64,000 nucleotides of DNA, from NCBI GenBank assembly GCA_030674185.1, contig CM060305.1, forward strand, positions 166,567,236 to 166,631,235. Direction: 5' to 3'. A program made the translations under genes and the position numbers. Position 1 is the first letter of the stretch; each line of letters begins with the position of its first letter. The notes under the pieces are model-generated. The model saw only the letters and a list, made by a program, of their open reading frames with translations. It searched no databases and was not told the origin of the DNA. This stretch comes from Monoplex corrugatus (taxonomy: Eukaryota > Mollusca > Gastropoda > Littorinimorpha > Ranellidae). Shown here piece by piece: positions 36,001 to 39,065 of the stretch.

Positions 36001-37877
36001 TAGTTTTGTGGTAAGCAGTAGTGTTTTCAGGTAACAGGGAAATCATTAGGATAGTTTTGTGGTAAGCAGTAGTGTTTTCAGGTAACAGGGAAGTCATTAG
36101 GATAGTTTTGTGGTAAGCAGTAGTGTTTTCAGGTAACAGGGAAGTCATTAGGATAGTTTTGTGGTAAGCAGTAGTGATTTCAGGTAGCAGGGAAGTCATT
36201 AGGATAGTTTTGTGGTAAGCAGTAGTGTTTTCAGGTAGCAGGGAAATCATTAGGATAGTTTTTGTGTAAGCAGTAGTGATTTCAGGTAGCAGGGAAGTCA
36301 TTAGGATAGTTTTGTGGTAAGCAGTAGTGTTTTCAGGTAGCAGGGAAGTCATTAGGATAGTTTTGTGGTAAGCAGTAGTGTTTTCAGGTAGCAGGGAAGT
36401 CATTAGGATAGTTTTGTGGTAAGCAGTAATGATTTCAGGTAGCAGGGAAGTCATTAGGATAGTTTTGTGGTAAGCAGTAATGATTTCAGGTAGCAGGGAA
36501 GTCATTAGGATAGTTTTGTGGTAAGCAGTAGTGTTTTCAGGTAGCAGGGAAGTCATTAGGATAGTTTTGTGGTAAGCAGTAGTGTTTTCAGGTAGCAGGG
36601 AAGTCATTAGGATAGTTTTGTGGTAAGCAGTAGTGATTTCAGGTAGCAGGGAAGTCATTAGGATAGTTTTGTGGTAAGCAGTAGTGATTTCAGGTAGCAG
36701 GGAAGTCATTAGGATAGTTTTGTGGTAAGCAGTAGTGATTTCAGGTAGCAGGGAAGTCATTAGGATAGTTTTGTGGTAAGCAGTAGTGTTTCAGGTAGCA
36801 GGGAAGTCATTAGGATAGTTTTGTGGTAAGCAGTAGTGATTTCAGGTAGCAGGGAAGTCATTAGGATAGTTTTGTGGTAAGCAGTAGTGATTTCAGGTAG
36901 CAGGGAAGTCATTAGGATAGTTTTGTGGTAAGCAGTAGTGTTTTTTCAGGTAGCAGGGAAATCATTAGGATATTTTTGTGGTAAGCAGTAGTGATTTCAG
37001 GTAGCATGGAAGTCATTAGGATAGTTTTGTGGTAAGCAGTAGTGTTTTCAGGTAGCAGGGAAATCATTAGGATAGTTTTGTGATAAGCAGTAGTGTTCTG
37101 GGGTATTACATTTGAGTGGCATTCTTCCATTACCACATAGGCTGTCATTTTTTCTGTCTCTGTTTGAAACCACAGCAGTTATTGTCATTTATCCGTAATG
37201 TTGATTTACACGCATACTTTCTGACTTGGATAAACAGTATGCTTGGAGATAAGGTGAGAAATGGTGTGGCTGTAGTGATTCTGTGATATGTTGCTGATGC
37301 ATTGCAGTGTGTAACAGCCCAATCTGATCCACATCCCGGTGTCAGATCTATCAGATATGATTTTTGTTGGAAAAAGGCAACACAAGACTCAAAAGACTTA
37401 CATATCGGAGGGAAACAGTGACAAACTAAAACTTGGAACATACAAACTCAGTCAGAGATGCTGCTGTGAAAGAGAGGATGACATACATAGCTTTTGCTTT
37501 CATGGCTTTTGGCTGGCTGTGGAGCTGTTACAAGCAAATGGTATATGCGTCATGTCACAGGCTTTGTCTTCGTTAAATGCAGTAAGAATGCTCGTTAATT
37601 AAGAAATTGAACTAGACCAACAACAGGAAGGCAAAGTATATTTAGAATTATTTGAGGTTAGTGACGGGAAGTAGAAGTTGGTGGTGTGAGCGAGTATTGG
37701 TATTTGGGTGCATCTCTCTGGTCAGTTGGAGAGAGGGAAAATGCGTTGAATGTCAACAATTTTTTTTCATTTTATTAATGAATACAGTGTTCAGTGTTCT
37801 TTTTGTTTTTTTCTTTCCAGCAAGTGAAAGCCCGTCTTCGGCTTTTGGAGGCTTTGGTTCAGAAACATCATGAATGA
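1794..37877 (+). CDS. FAM13A: FAM13 family protein, 3' part of gene (23 exons in window)
   Basis: Split coding region joined from 23 exons (w1 to w23): 1794-1921, 3364-3521, 4233-4283, 5760-5830, 6920-6968, 7696-7828, 8404-8456, 9288-9345, 9923-10313, 11317-11397, 11653-11770, 12852-12917, 13900-13952, 14853-14911, 16971-17052, 24158-24321, 24873-24956, 27277-27360, 28173-28256, 29741-29961, 30834-30935, 35016-35070 and 37821-37877. Reading phase matches at every junction, giving about 799 codons and a TGA stop. Recognised FAM13 signatures are a VERTICDTI segment, a KKKVKSFEEEFEQNHGYK-type coiled segment, KALLHFEGLHGRP, PLYDRYRAIKRML, and a C-terminus with LREFEKSFHEKHGR, KVQKEDRAPM and VKARLRLLEALVQKH. 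Vertebrate FAM13A has an N-terminal RhoGAP domain and has been linked to Wnt and metabolic signalling. No RhoGAP sequence is in this window, so it is either upstream or absent. A/B/C orthology cannot be settled here; invertebrates may carry a single FAM13. Confidence 0.85.
1944..2098. repeat. Compound microsatellite (GT)n then (GA)n
   Basis: Interrupted GT repeat followed by an uninterrupted GA run of about 55 bases, 23 bases after exon w1. Confidence 0.95.
2232..2520. repeat. (CA)n microsatellite, about 290 bp
   Basis: Interrupted CA repeat with recurring AACAC and CCACAC variants, ending in a pure run of about 60 bases. It lies opposite in orientation to the GT tract at 1944-2043, so the two could pair as a hairpin in RNA or single-stranded DNA. 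Confidence 0.95.
2995..3095 (+). mobile_element. tRNA-headed SINE fragment
   Basis: TTTGCTCAGTTGGTTGCAGC resembles an A box and GGGTTTGACCCC a B box of a tRNA-derived pol III promoter, with about 35 bases between them. The loops do not fold into a full tRNA, so it is a SINE head rather than a tRNA gene. Confidence 0.55.
3095..3345 (+). mobile_element. Gastropod-type SINE family A, 5' part
   Basis: Contains GTGGACTCAAGATCTGATGT and CAAGTTCAGTCCCAGCCCAC, then a body shared with copies at 50085, 51095, 54355, 55555 and 63035. The family designation is mine. It ends close to the acceptor of exon w2. Confidence 0.6.
3364..3521 (+). CDS. FAM13 exon w2
   Basis: 158 nt, starting in phase 0 after CAG (3361-3363) and ending before a GTACAC donor (3522). 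It encodes an acidic, His/Ser/Asn-rich stretch (GQYDSSQYQDGETDDNDRSE, later HNGNHHFHSPHFSDEDSHGR) and ends VLE plus two bases. The acceptor has a poor pyrimidine tract and lies just downstream of a SINE fragment (3095-3345), so the exact 5' edge is the least secure part. Confidence 0.7.
4233..4283 (+). CDS. FAM13 exon w3
   Basis: 51 nt between TTGTATTACAG and GTGAGT. It completes the codon from w2 and reads SESHSIIESPMVTARTS, leaving two bases of a Glu codon for w4. Short but with strong splice sites and phase agreement on both sides. Confidence 0.85.
4735..4930 (-). mobile_element. LINE 3' fragment
   Basis: Resembles the LINE remnant at 43550-43740: shared order of GCCATCTRCATGRTCAG, GATGAATGTG and GGCAGTCAGAG-like blocks. 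Reads on the minus strand as a degraded reverse-transcriptase C-terminus without an intact frame. Confidence 0.5.
5020..5250. repeat. Minisatellite, 37 bp unit, about six copies
   Basis: Near-identical copies of a unit containing AGCCCTCCAGTATTTCTGTA and GGGGTTATTCAGCCCTT. Confidence 0.95.
5760..5830 (+). CDS. FAM13 exon w4
   Basis: 71 nt between TTTTTTCAG and GTAAAG. It reads ELVERTICDTITERLFGSDL then SSAR. The VERTIC-ETIT-LFG pattern is a recognisable short conserved block of FAM13 proteins, located after the RhoGAP region in vertebrate members (family knowledge from memory). Confidence 0.88.
6078..6291. repeat. Compound microsatellite (GT)n-(GA)n
   Basis: About 90 bases of GT followed after 33 bases by about 90 bases of GA, nearly pure. 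Same order of motifs as the tract at 1944-2098. Confidence 0.97.
6580..6625. repeat. AAT-rich SINE-tail-like segment
   Basis: (TAA)n run followed by TTTATTTGTATAACACAAAC, resembling the AATAATAAT-plus-TTTATATAGCGC tail at 8470-8537 but more decayed. Confidence 0.3.
6920..6968 (+). CDS. FAM13 exon w5
   Basis: 49 nt between ATATTTCAG and GTAAGT. It reads ASPLPSKSLDIEIQDD and leaves two bases of the Lys codon completed by w6. Followed at once by a (CAA)n microsatellite in the intron. Confidence 0.85.
6993..7051. repeat. (CAA)n microsatellite
   Basis: About 19 CAA triplets in the intron 25 bases after exon w5. Confidence 0.97.
7318..7525. repeat. Interrupted (CAA)n/(CAG)n tract
   Basis: About 200 bases of CAA with AAACA and CAG interruptions. 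Open reading frames here (poly-Asn/Thr/Gln, or poly-Val/Leu/Cys on the other strand) are repeat artefacts. Confidence 0.95.
7696..7828 (+). CDS. FAM13 exon w6
   Basis: 133 nt between GGAAACAG and GTAACA. It encodes KLEDLATSVRAKVELYERRG followed by SQPDENVISALLNQEHSKE and ends in phase 0. The predicted peptide is charged and likely helical. A GT microsatellite starts 20 bases into the next intron. Confidence 0.87.
7847..7990. repeat. (GT)n microsatellite
   Basis: Interrupted GT tract starting about 20 bases after the donor of exon w6. Confidence 0.95.
8404..8456 (+). CDS. FAM13 exon w7
   Basis: 53 nt between TCTTTTCAG and GTAAGA. It reads IQDFDQVGSGGGDFSTN plus two bases of an Ile codon. The intron just downstream carries a SINE tail whose 42-nt core recurs elsewhere in the window. 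Confidence 0.82.
8470..8537 (+). mobile_element. SINE 3' tail, family B (42-nt invariant core)
   Basis: AATAATAAT run followed by a 42-nt core (8496-8537: TTTATATAGCGCAAAATC ... AATCTAAGCGCT) that is identical at 35145-35186 and, reversed, at 56508-56549. Confidence 0.7.
9288..9345 (+). CDS. FAM13 exon w8
   Basis: 58 nt between CATTTTCAG and GTGAGT. It reads KTPEGSFDDLRRDSEMLGN and ends in phase 0, joining w9. Confidence 0.85.
9923..10313 (+). CDS. FAM13 exon w9 (largest exon)
   Basis: 391 nt, the largest coding exon here, between TTGTTTCAG and GTAGGT. It starts VKKDSGPPRRSPSTRFRRNS, a basic Ser/Arg-Pro stretch. It continues with an acidic region (ELTELLEETAIVVTGGNF, SSDLNDSDLDNDSTEEKE) and ends with the MIPPLDLSTLHQHVDGS motif, which I associate with FAM13 proteins. 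It leaves one base of a split codon. The middle looks intrinsically disordered and phosphorylatable. Confidence 0.9.
10560..10800 (+). mobile_element. Dispersed repeat family C, copy 1
   Basis: Shares GGCCACAGAATCTGGGACAA and a TTTNGGATTGAGANTG block with 62812-62990, and the same block with the reverse complement of 15350-15460. Transposon type unknown. Confidence 0.55.
10920..11005 (-). mobile_element. tRNA-headed SINE (reverse strand)
   Basis: On the minus strand it reads GTGGTTAGCGCATTGGACCA (A-box region) then GAGGGTTCAAACCCTCATC (B box). Confidence 0.6.
11317..11397 (+). CDS. FAM13 exon w10, with GC splice donor
   Basis: 81 nt. The acceptor is the second AG of CAGAG (11315-11316), the only nearby acceptor that keeps frame from w9. 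It reads DIVEVIEDQPSFNTDIEF then ELPTIMPST. The 3' end is followed by GCAAGT, a classical GC-AG donor; no GT donor is available that keeps the frame. The alternative frame (EILWKSLRTSHH...) is open but loses the acidic character and phase continuity. Confidence 0.68.
11653..11770 (+). CDS. FAM13 exon w11
   Basis: 118 nt between TTGTCCAACAG and GTGAGT. It reads VAILASNTQSGSWDKKLKT then PVDEINGIPSPRVGKLKKRN. The PSPRVGKLKK motif resembles the PSP-x-x-GKLKK block of FAM13 proteins. Confidence 0.88.
12078..12167. repeat. (GT)n microsatellite
   Basis: Interrupted GT tract preceded by ATGTATGTAT-rich sequence from 11930. Confidence 0.93.
12852..12917 (+). CDS. FAM13 exon w12
   Basis: 66 nt between GTGTTTCAG and GTAAGT. 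It completes a Gly codon and reads MDPNTDIPPSPPRYQEQYQK plus H, leaving two bases of a Leu codon. The DIPPSPP motif follows GKLKK as in other family members. Confidence 0.87.
13020..13150 (+). mobile_element. tRNA-headed SINE fragment
   Basis: GTCACCTTGTGGGTAGGATG followed by CAGGTTTGATCCTGCC, an A/B-box-like pair. Confidence 0.4.
13500..13602. repeat. Direct duplication, about 52 bp
   Basis: Two near-identical adjacent copies beginning AGTAAGTTCATGTGTGT and ending TTTAAGTATTCTTT. Confidence 0.85.
13900..13952 (+). CDS. FAM13 exon w13
   Basis: 53 nt between TTTCCATGCAG and GTGAGT. It reads LMDEDYSHRLKQMTKKIQ, the start of a basic coiled-coil that continues in w14. Confidence 0.87.
14853..14911 (+). 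CDS. FAM13 exon w14
   Basis: 59 nt between ACCTTGACAG and GTCAGT. It reads GLKKKVKSFEEEFEQNHGYK, the hallmark FAM13 coiled segment (IKxFEExFExxxGYKPS), and ends in phase 0. Confidence 0.92.
15105..15315 (+). mobile_element. tRNA-headed SINE
   Basis: GTGGTGGTACTCGCAACGAC (A-box region) and GTAGGATCAAATCCCC (B box), with a SINE body up to about 15315. Confidence 0.55.
15320..15470 (-). mobile_element. Dispersed repeat family C, copy 2 (reverse)
   Basis: Its reverse complement matches the GACTGAGACTGCATAACAGT region of family C (compare 10700-10760 and 62880-62960). Confidence 0.5.
15785..16842. repeat. Minisatellite, 45 bp unit, about 23 copies
   Basis: Unit contains GATGGCCAATTAATAGATAT, ACCTGTTGTGTATAAATAC and AAAAGA, with few substitutions. 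Because 45 is a multiple of three, both strands stay open: a 387-codon frame on the minus strand and shorter frames on the plus strand, repeating every 15 residues. Lies in the intron 130 bases upstream of exon w15. Confidence 0.97.
16971..17052 (+). CDS. FAM13 exon w15
   Basis: 82 nt between TGTACAACAG and GTGAGT. It reads PSQGEKAAKPEVKKYMSEL then SRTRKDLK, continuing the GYKPS motif of w14. It ends one base into a codon. The next intron is about 7.1 kb because it holds the DIRS element. Confidence 0.92.
17633..17763 (+). repeat. DIRS left inverted terminal repeat
   Basis: Begins ACCGTGGCTCACAAATGCAA and ends near CTCTTTTCTCGG... It matches the reverse complement of 23194-23323 almost base for base. 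A 19-base tip (17614-17632) precedes it. Confidence 0.9.
17866..19992 (+). CDS. DIRS ORF1, Gag-like protein
   Basis: About 708 codons from the ATG at 17866 (an in-frame TTG lies two codons upstream). The N-terminal half is Ser/Pro/Gly-rich and disordered, with an imperfect internal duplication containing SLSHSGQSTWAPW twice and a PPGSPGG pair. The middle is acidic (GGPEDSDSASEDEAPAHM). The C-terminal third looks helical and folded, ending in a basic Pro/Arg-rich tail (RPAVKRPAPAAYP, KARRPAPSQP) that could bind RNA. I see no CCHC zinc knuckle, as is usual for DIRS Gag. Its TGA stop overlaps the ATG of the recombinase frame (ATGA at 19989-19992). Confidence 0.85.
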   Translation: MFSFKGETYVKRLGGKARVKKISSAEFSNPQRGGSTGAQTALSSTSSLPFTSSLFHTIDKSSQPSYGSVAVTTSPQLSSGSVEFSAFYGPHTARHGDRLNSGSVDSVLAPFVQLNSGSAGTVSASMADGRIGHGSPSGGKMDRNVSGTGSPPGSPGGTPPGSPGGPRETTPPLRASDRRSAPVVSLPPPQPAAAPATTSLSHSGQSTWAPWQLPSDPWRAATSLSHSGQSTWAPWHMPSRPQQAGPLGTGDRARPYPSWGQGPDAPWAQPMPHPMAPHMVPWHPSLGFPPASATGCTWWPGFMPGAPPAQDSPCPAPPAPPVLDTTPGLPPGGSDPGPTTVAPRSDSPQTLAPSIGGPEDSDSASEDEAPAHMAFCFQDAMDRLAQLTPEAVSTVPEPKAPKLGSAERLFSAHPTSAPRASLLKQSDMVADCLRQAQDTARGKEAQDFVPGSVPDFPGALPIRKFLKPAPLPFQRKPFMAHGPIPDAPLSLTQENLLLVNDRSRAQPQHISITEKCLTEWEENARRGLAATSALDSFLGGLGEALKDPNQQSFTLRQAPDQATIVAFIQAMAQGLRSVAESQARTYLNAVMARRDAILAASSVATSPSARASLRAVPIQPGSLFGNHVQAVLKHQADIKRDLALHSRPSRPAVKRPAPAAYPPNRPTHTKFRADPRPQGHRRPQQHSGRPVARPKARRPAPSQPANPQ
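19989..22997 (+). CDS. DIRS tyrosine recombinase frame
   Basis: A 1002-codon open frame starting at the ATG that overlaps the Gag stop. The first 640 codons run over the RT frame in another phase and look like low-complexity overprint. From about 21918 (an in-frame ATG, giving 359 codons) it encodes a tyrosine recombinase: an N-terminal SAM-like core-binding part (YNAHWNGWVSWCTSNEV, LQLANYLGFLSTEKKLS), then catalytic Arg in SGRRCSEVHAL (codon 22383-22385), HEIR as the H-x-x-R motif (22770-22781), and the nucleophile Tyr in FIQFYLRDV (22878-22880). All catalytic residues are present. It would integrate the circular DNA copy without target-site duplication. Which start is used is unclear. Confidence 0.88.
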   Translation: MTHPRPEAITPHGRSCGQSLQTHRRVGEAARQPVGPAGDQVGVPPSLGPKEGSSHALSPCFRTSSRSLGLAGPGSGGSFDVSQGGYGGSFLRCVPGILWTHLCGPQNFGGLEARPGPLLPKPVPPRPPFPYGDPYVHPRGLAPGRLGDIHRPQGCILPSPHSPQGQEVPQIRLEEPDLPIQGTALRSGTRPLALHEGGEGTLHACSGEGHPPQGLSRRLASTRLLQRTVCATSIPGPATLSQPGLCLQRGEVGPNSLQTIPVPGHVLRHLQVEGHPVSPALTAPSGPLSPTAPPTPSASKEAGLPTGPYGVAGTPSATGSSSQAAIPTRLQEALVTVASAMGPPGPPGPLVHISSDQMALPVTPGPGSPHHTAPSSGALVHGRVHLRVGSPCRHADSRRSVVDRPHALPHKHVGTGGSLPGTRGVSPLSEGKTCPHQHGQHHSSLLHQQAGGRPLPLLVSESGTAPHLVRGTLDSALSKACPGEDQHTCGLSQQIPHDSSIGMDTGPCSPGASMGSMVQTTRGPLCHQVQSPPPFVRLSSSGPSGLGCRCPIHSMVEPHRLCLSPVPHYGESAEESQGGRSDINPCRTQMASTGMVPRTSAPVPCAAAKTRGIEPLHPPTQVRHSARQSRRSKPSRLDAVRDSMSSLGLSPAVIGLVQQAHRPGTQGVYNAHWNGWVSWCTSNEVSPHSPSRLQLANYLGFLSTEKKLSASSVKVHRAAICTTIRQLGGPSFEHDPLLRNLVRGASLQEARNPRRTPAWDLFLVLSSLRLPPYEPIRECSLKFLSFKTAFLVSLASGRRCSEVHALSGLPGDVALEPDGSMSLRLLPEFLAKNQSPGSPSPAIHIHPLTSILAPDDEDRTLCPVRALRAYRKRTKSSRQQRRHLFLSYNENYRKDIRRTSISRWLREVIKAAYARSSAELAVFSPRPHEIRAWASSLAVIHNASIQNVLDAAYWRSPGTFIQFYLRDVSRLREDGSRGIASAVVAQHPISATRPDSCHSSRR
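19993..21930 (+). CDS. DIRS reverse transcriptase / RNase H / methyltransferase-like protein
   Basis: Open frame of 645 codons in the same frame as Gag, directly after its TGA. RT motifs in order: GGWRPVLDLSSLNRF, IDLKDAYFHLLIHPRDRK, ALPFGLAPAPW, the catalytic YLDD (20632-20643) and FLGMSFDTS. RNase H follows: LFTDASTSGWGAHVG, LELEAVCLAL, NTDNTTVACYINKQGG and HVPGKINILADSLSRS. The end carries the VDLFATRFNHRLPLYVSPVP segment with YAFPP and LVAPKWPAQAW, which in DIRS elements is described as a DNA adenine methyltransferase-like domain. There is no ATG before 20227 in this frame, after conserved N-terminal sequence, so translation probably needs readthrough, reinitiation or frameshifting. Confidence 0.9.
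   Translation, partial: LTPGLRPSPPTGDPVGSLSRHIDAWERLPASPWALRVIRSGFRLPWGPRKAPLTLSPPAFALPQDRSASQALDQEVLSMLAKGATEEVSFAASPGFYGRIFVVPKTSGGWRPVLDLSSLNRFLRVLHFRMETPMSIREALHPGDWGISIDLKDAYFHLLIHPRDRKYLRFVWRNRIFQFRALPFGLAPAPWLFTKVARELCMHVREKGIRLKAYLDDWLLLASSKEQCAQQASQVLQLCHNLGFVCNEEKSDLTPSKQFQFLGMSFDTSKWRVTPSPQRLLRLQGLLAQLLPQLQAPARKLASLLGLMESLAPLVPLGRLLKRQFQRGFRKRWSQSLQPWDLPVHLGPWFISAVTKWRSQSRLAQGVPITLPPPQEHLFTDASTSGWGAHVGTLTAAGRWSTDLMPCHINMLELEAVCLALGEFLPFLKGKHVRINTDNTTVACYINKQGGARSHSLSRRAEQLLIWCEEHSIQLSAKHVPGKINILADSLSRSHMILPSEWTLVHAVLEPVWAAWFKPHVDLFATRFNHRLPLYVSPVPDPAAWAVDALSIPWSNLIGYAFPPFPIMGKVLRKAREDAATLILVAPKWPAQAWYPELLHLSHVPPLKLAVSSRSILQPRSGIPHGNPDVLNLHAWMLCGTRCLH
23032..23121 (+). repeat. DIRS internal complementary region
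   Basis: 23032-23068 is the reverse complement of the left element tip (17614-17650). 23067-23121 is the reverse complement of the right element tip (23312-23368). Joined tip-to-tip like this, the region can template circle formation, as proposed for DIRS1. Confidence 0.92.
23194..23323 (-). repeat. DIRS right inverted terminal repeat
   Basis: Reverse complement of 17633-17763, followed by a 45-base right tip ending ...AAAATTTCCTTTT at 23368. Confidence 0.9.
23379..23406. repeat. Short hairpin next to DIRS end
   Basis: Perfect 12-bp stem (ATGTAGTAATTT) with a 4-base loop, 10 bases outside the right DIRS tip. Confidence 0.7.
23728..23945. repeat. Degenerate tandem repeat, about 60 bp
   Basis: Four diverged copies sharing GTCAGTATCTTTACTATAAT and a GTTTGGTCTTTCAC-like segment. 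Confidence 0.75.
24158..24321 (+). CDS. FAM13 exon w16
   Basis: 164 nt between GTGAATCTTAG and GTGAGT. It starts RLREECERGNRSRHGSGASS and ends ETLQVIMVGLREKRQDASR then PEDLT. The ETL-x-x-IM-x-x-L-x-EKR-x-PEDL pattern is a conserved FAM13 block. Phase 1 entry matches w15 across the DIRS-bearing intron, so the insertion has not disturbed the reading frame. Confidence 0.92.
24873..24956 (+). CDS. FAM13 exon w17, 84 nt, donor edge duplicated downstream
   Basis: 84 nt, phase 0 at both ends, between TTGTGTTGCAG and GTATGT. It reads LMARDQVQEEKLAVQKALL then HFEGLHGRP, matching the FAM13 block EK-x-x-xQKxLLxFExLHGRP. Its last 21 nt and the GTATGT donor are the head of a tandem repeat that fills the next 1.5 kb, so about 22 further copies of this exon edge and donor follow the true one. 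Confidence 0.93.
24936..26490. repeat. Exon-edge minisatellite (donor side of exon w17)
   Basis: About 23 units of 60-75 bp. Each has the last 21 nt of exon w17 (GAAGGACTGCATGGCAGGCC plus T, or a GGGCT variant), then GTATGTGGTGATTGTGG, TTGTGGTTTTCAG and a short GT run. The first unit's head is the real exon end (24936-24956). Every later unit therefore has an acceptor-like TTTTCAG, a short insert and a donor-like GTATGT or GTGTGT. Unit length varies through the GT run and an optional GTTGTG. Confidence 0.95.
26695..26734. repeat. Perfect hairpin, 18-bp stem
   Basis: AGACATATTCTGTAACAA, loop GTAT, then its exact complement. Reported as structure only; no function inferred. Confidence 0.85.
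26988..27086. repeat. (GT)n microsatellite
   Basis: About 80 pure bases of GT at the end of a GT-rich region from 26765. Confidence 0.97.
27277..27360 (+). CDS. FAM13 exon w18, 84 nt
   Basis: 84 nt, phase 0 at both ends, between TGATGTTTCAG and GTGAGT. It reads SSKEDKDLMRPLYDRYRAIK then RMLAKPMS. The L-x-RPLYDRYRxIKxxL motif is the most diagnostic FAM13 sequence in the window. Confidence 0.95.
27385..27676. repeat. Minisatellite, about 48 bp unit, six copies
   Basis: Unit contains AATGTGATAGTAAATTATCT, GAAGTGTACATTTGCATGGA and GAATGT. It begins 25 bases after the donor of exon w18. Confidence 0.92.
27876..28068. mobile_element. TTAA-bounded fold-back element, copy 2
   Basis: TTAA ends at 27876 and 28065. 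It has the same two-layer inverted repeat as the copy at 295-487, with the CTGCAG-centred inner palindrome now imperfect. Lies 105 bases upstream of exon w19. Confidence 0.7.
28173..28256 (+). CDS. FAM13 exon w19, 84 nt
   Basis: 84 nt, phase 0 at both ends, between CTGTTCACAG and GTAAGT. It reads PRNSLELPTVPEDQMMEIPT then GAAVTALF. It is the third 84-nt symmetrical exon in a row, so any of w17 to w19 could be skipped without a frameshift. Confidence 0.9.
28470..28560 (+). repeat. Dispersed repeat, related to 55020-55145
   Basis: Both contain a CATGGCACC block, GTGCATA-GGAA-TCATTCT and ATCTTGAGAAACTGAAACT, in the same order. Confidence 0.5.
28790..29740. repeat. Exon-edge minisatellite (acceptor side of exon w20), exact 88-bp period
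   Basis: Acceptor-plus-exon-head copies begin at 28861, 28949, 29037, 29125, 29213, 29301, 29389, 29477, 29565 and 29653; the true exon begins at 29741, exactly ten periods on. Each unit holds TAATAGCTTCTTACCTGCAG (or TATCTGCAG), a 21-nt copy of the exon start, GTTGTT, then GTATGTGTTTAACAATG. CAG plus GTATGT frame a 27-nt insert in each copy. Units are nearly identical, implying recent expansion. Confidence 0.97.
29741..29961 (+). CDS. FAM13 exon w20, acceptor edge duplicated upstream
   Basis: 221 nt between CTTACCTGCAG and GTGAGT. It starts EKKVVHVPTADDEEEEDNLG, continues TMDFAVTRDFSLLKGTLFP, and ends SSESNLHELG plus two bases. The 3' splice site and first 21 nt are copied ten times upstream in exact 88-bp steps; the copies carry two base changes (a G to A within AAGAAA, and CAT to CGT). 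Confidence 0.92.
30235..30666. mobile_element. MITE with 40-bp terminal inverted repeats
   Basis: Left end ATATGTGACCTTCTGTCACG...GTCCACT (30235-30274) is complementary to 30627-30666 with a few mismatches. Each terminus is itself a small hairpin (GTGAC-CTTCT-GTCAC). The 430-bp interior has no transposase. Superfamily not assigned. Confidence 0.75.
30834..30935 (+). CDS. FAM13 exon w21
   Basis: 102 nt between TTTATCTGCAG and GTGAGT. It reads IHELHDELESSRGEKKRLRH then HLREFEKSFHEKHG, the second coiled block of the family (LRxFExxFxxxxGR), leaving two bases of an Arg codon. Confidence 0.93.
31730..32082 (+). pseudogene. Transposase N-terminus-like, frameshifted
   Basis: Starts MAAPSTSTKRSRQTRGYTAP then ERIEQLQTEGSDVEKEDD, a basic start followed by an acidic Ser/Asp stretch, as in many piggyBac-type transposase N-termini. 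Near 31940 the acidic sequence continues only in another frame (DTESDETMPPDDDSAEEMEV) and stops at about 32082. No catalytic Asp domain follows. Higher GC than its surroundings. Could instead be an unrelated captured host fragment. Confidence 0.4.
32440..34330. repeat. Degenerate tandem array, about 378 bp unit, five copies
   Basis: Recurring landmarks TTTGCATATATTGGTACCCC (near 32650, 33025, 33400, 33780 and 34165), CGCAAACTTTTGA, GAAACTTTCAAGTCT and TGTCTAGAAGTGTTTTTGAT keep the same order. Copies have diverged by substitutions and small indels. Confidence 0.88.
34644..34851. repeat. Tandem duplication, 104 bp
   Basis: Two adjacent copies starting GCTGTGTGCAGTCAGCC and GCTGTATGCAGTCAGCC, nearly identical up to TTGTAATA. 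Confidence 0.93.
35016..35070 (+). CDS. FAM13 exon w22
   Basis: 55 nt between TGTTTACAG and GTAAGA. It completes Arg and reads KVQKEDRAPMQDSYMQYK, matching the FAM13 block NVQKEDRxPMxxEYxxYK. Ends in phase 0. Confidence 0.94.
35119..35186 (+). mobile_element. SINE 3' tail, family B, copy 2
   Basis: (AATAC)n run followed by the 42-nt core (35145-35186), identical to 8496-8537. Lies 50 bases after exon w22 and is followed by a CACGCACG-type repeat. Confidence 0.75.
35630..37095. repeat. Minisatellite, about 50-55 bp unit, about 27 copies
   Basis: Unit contains TTTCAGGTAGCAGGGAAGTC, ATTAGGATAGTTTTGTGG and TAAGCAGTAGTG. Earlier units lack the AGCA (GTAGGGAAG). Each unit contains acceptor-like TTTCAG and donor-like GTAAGC about 28-31 nt apart, but with in-frame TAG. 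A minus-strand frame of 293 codons results from the repeat. Confidence 0.95.
37821..37877 (+). CDS. FAM13 terminal exon w23 with stop
   Basis: 57 nt of coding sequence after TTCTTTCCAG, reading QVKARLRLLEALVQKHHE then TGA at 37875-37877. The KARLRLLExL motif is the conserved C-terminus of FAM13 proteins. This fixes the end of the gene and the strand. Confidence 0.93.
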   Translation, partial: QVKARLRLLEALVQKHHE

Positions 37878-39065
37878 AGACCATCATGCAGAGAGTAAAG
37901 GAGCATAAAAAGAAAAGAGAAAAATTTGCATGCACATATGCGAAAGTGTCAGCAGATCAAAGTTGAATGACCATGTTGGAGAGCACAGCTGATGACAAGG
38001 TGACTTAGTGATGTGAGACTTTATGATCCGGCATTCTTGTTGACTGCAGTTCTTCCATGTTTGTGTCGAGACTGGTGATGTGTCTGTTTCACCGATACCT
38101 GTTGTTGATTTTCTTGTGATGTTGGAGAATGGCAAATGTGTCTGTGATTGACTGTTTCCTGTTGTTTCTGATTTAATGAAACATGACTGGTATGGAGAAG
38201 GAAGAGCTGGTGTCAGTGTTATAGTTAGAGAATGGTAGTTAATTTTACTACCATGGATTTCTCAGGTGTTGAATGAATACTGTATTGGAATTGATACCTT
38301 TCTCTCCTTTTTTTTTCCTGTTTCTTTCTTTCTATCTTTATTTTTTATAATTTTTGTGTCATTTTGTGGTAGGGTTGAGGATTGGTTATTCAGTTTTTCT
38401 AGTTATTAAGTGTGTGTGTTTTTCTTGTTTTTGTCTTTGATTTTTGGGTAATAAGTGCATAATTCTTCTTTTATCTCCTTTTTGATTTTTGGGTAATAAG
38501 TGCCTTTTTTTTTCTTCGTCTGTCCCCCCCCCCCCCCTTTTTTTTTTTAAAGGACAACAACAGCAATGACAAAACGATGACAATAAAACCAGAAGGAAGT
38601 AACTTTGTTGAATATAATAAAAAAAATTAAAAAAAAGGATAAGAAAGAAAAGATGTTTACTACCAGAAGAGATGTGAACCATTTCACAGATAGGTTTTGT
38701 TAATAGGAGCTGCGATATTTGAAGAGAGATAGATTTTGTTAATAGGAGCTGCGATGTTTCAAGATATTCGATTATGGGTATGCTTGAGAAAATGTGAAAG
38801 TTTTTGGTTTCACTTCCAAAAATGTGATTGTCCATATATGTTTTTTTCTTTCTTTCATTCTTTCCTTTCTTTCATTTTCTTTTATGATTTATTCTGTGTA
38901 AGTGTGTACTTATTCAAATGATTTATTTATTAGTTGTGTGTGTACTTACTGGTGATTGGTTTGCCTGCATGCATTTTGAAATCTGAAAACCAGTACAGGA
39001 CGCCATACATTGCCATGTGAATGTGTAGCATTTAGATGTCTGAGATGTCATAGGATGAAAGGACA

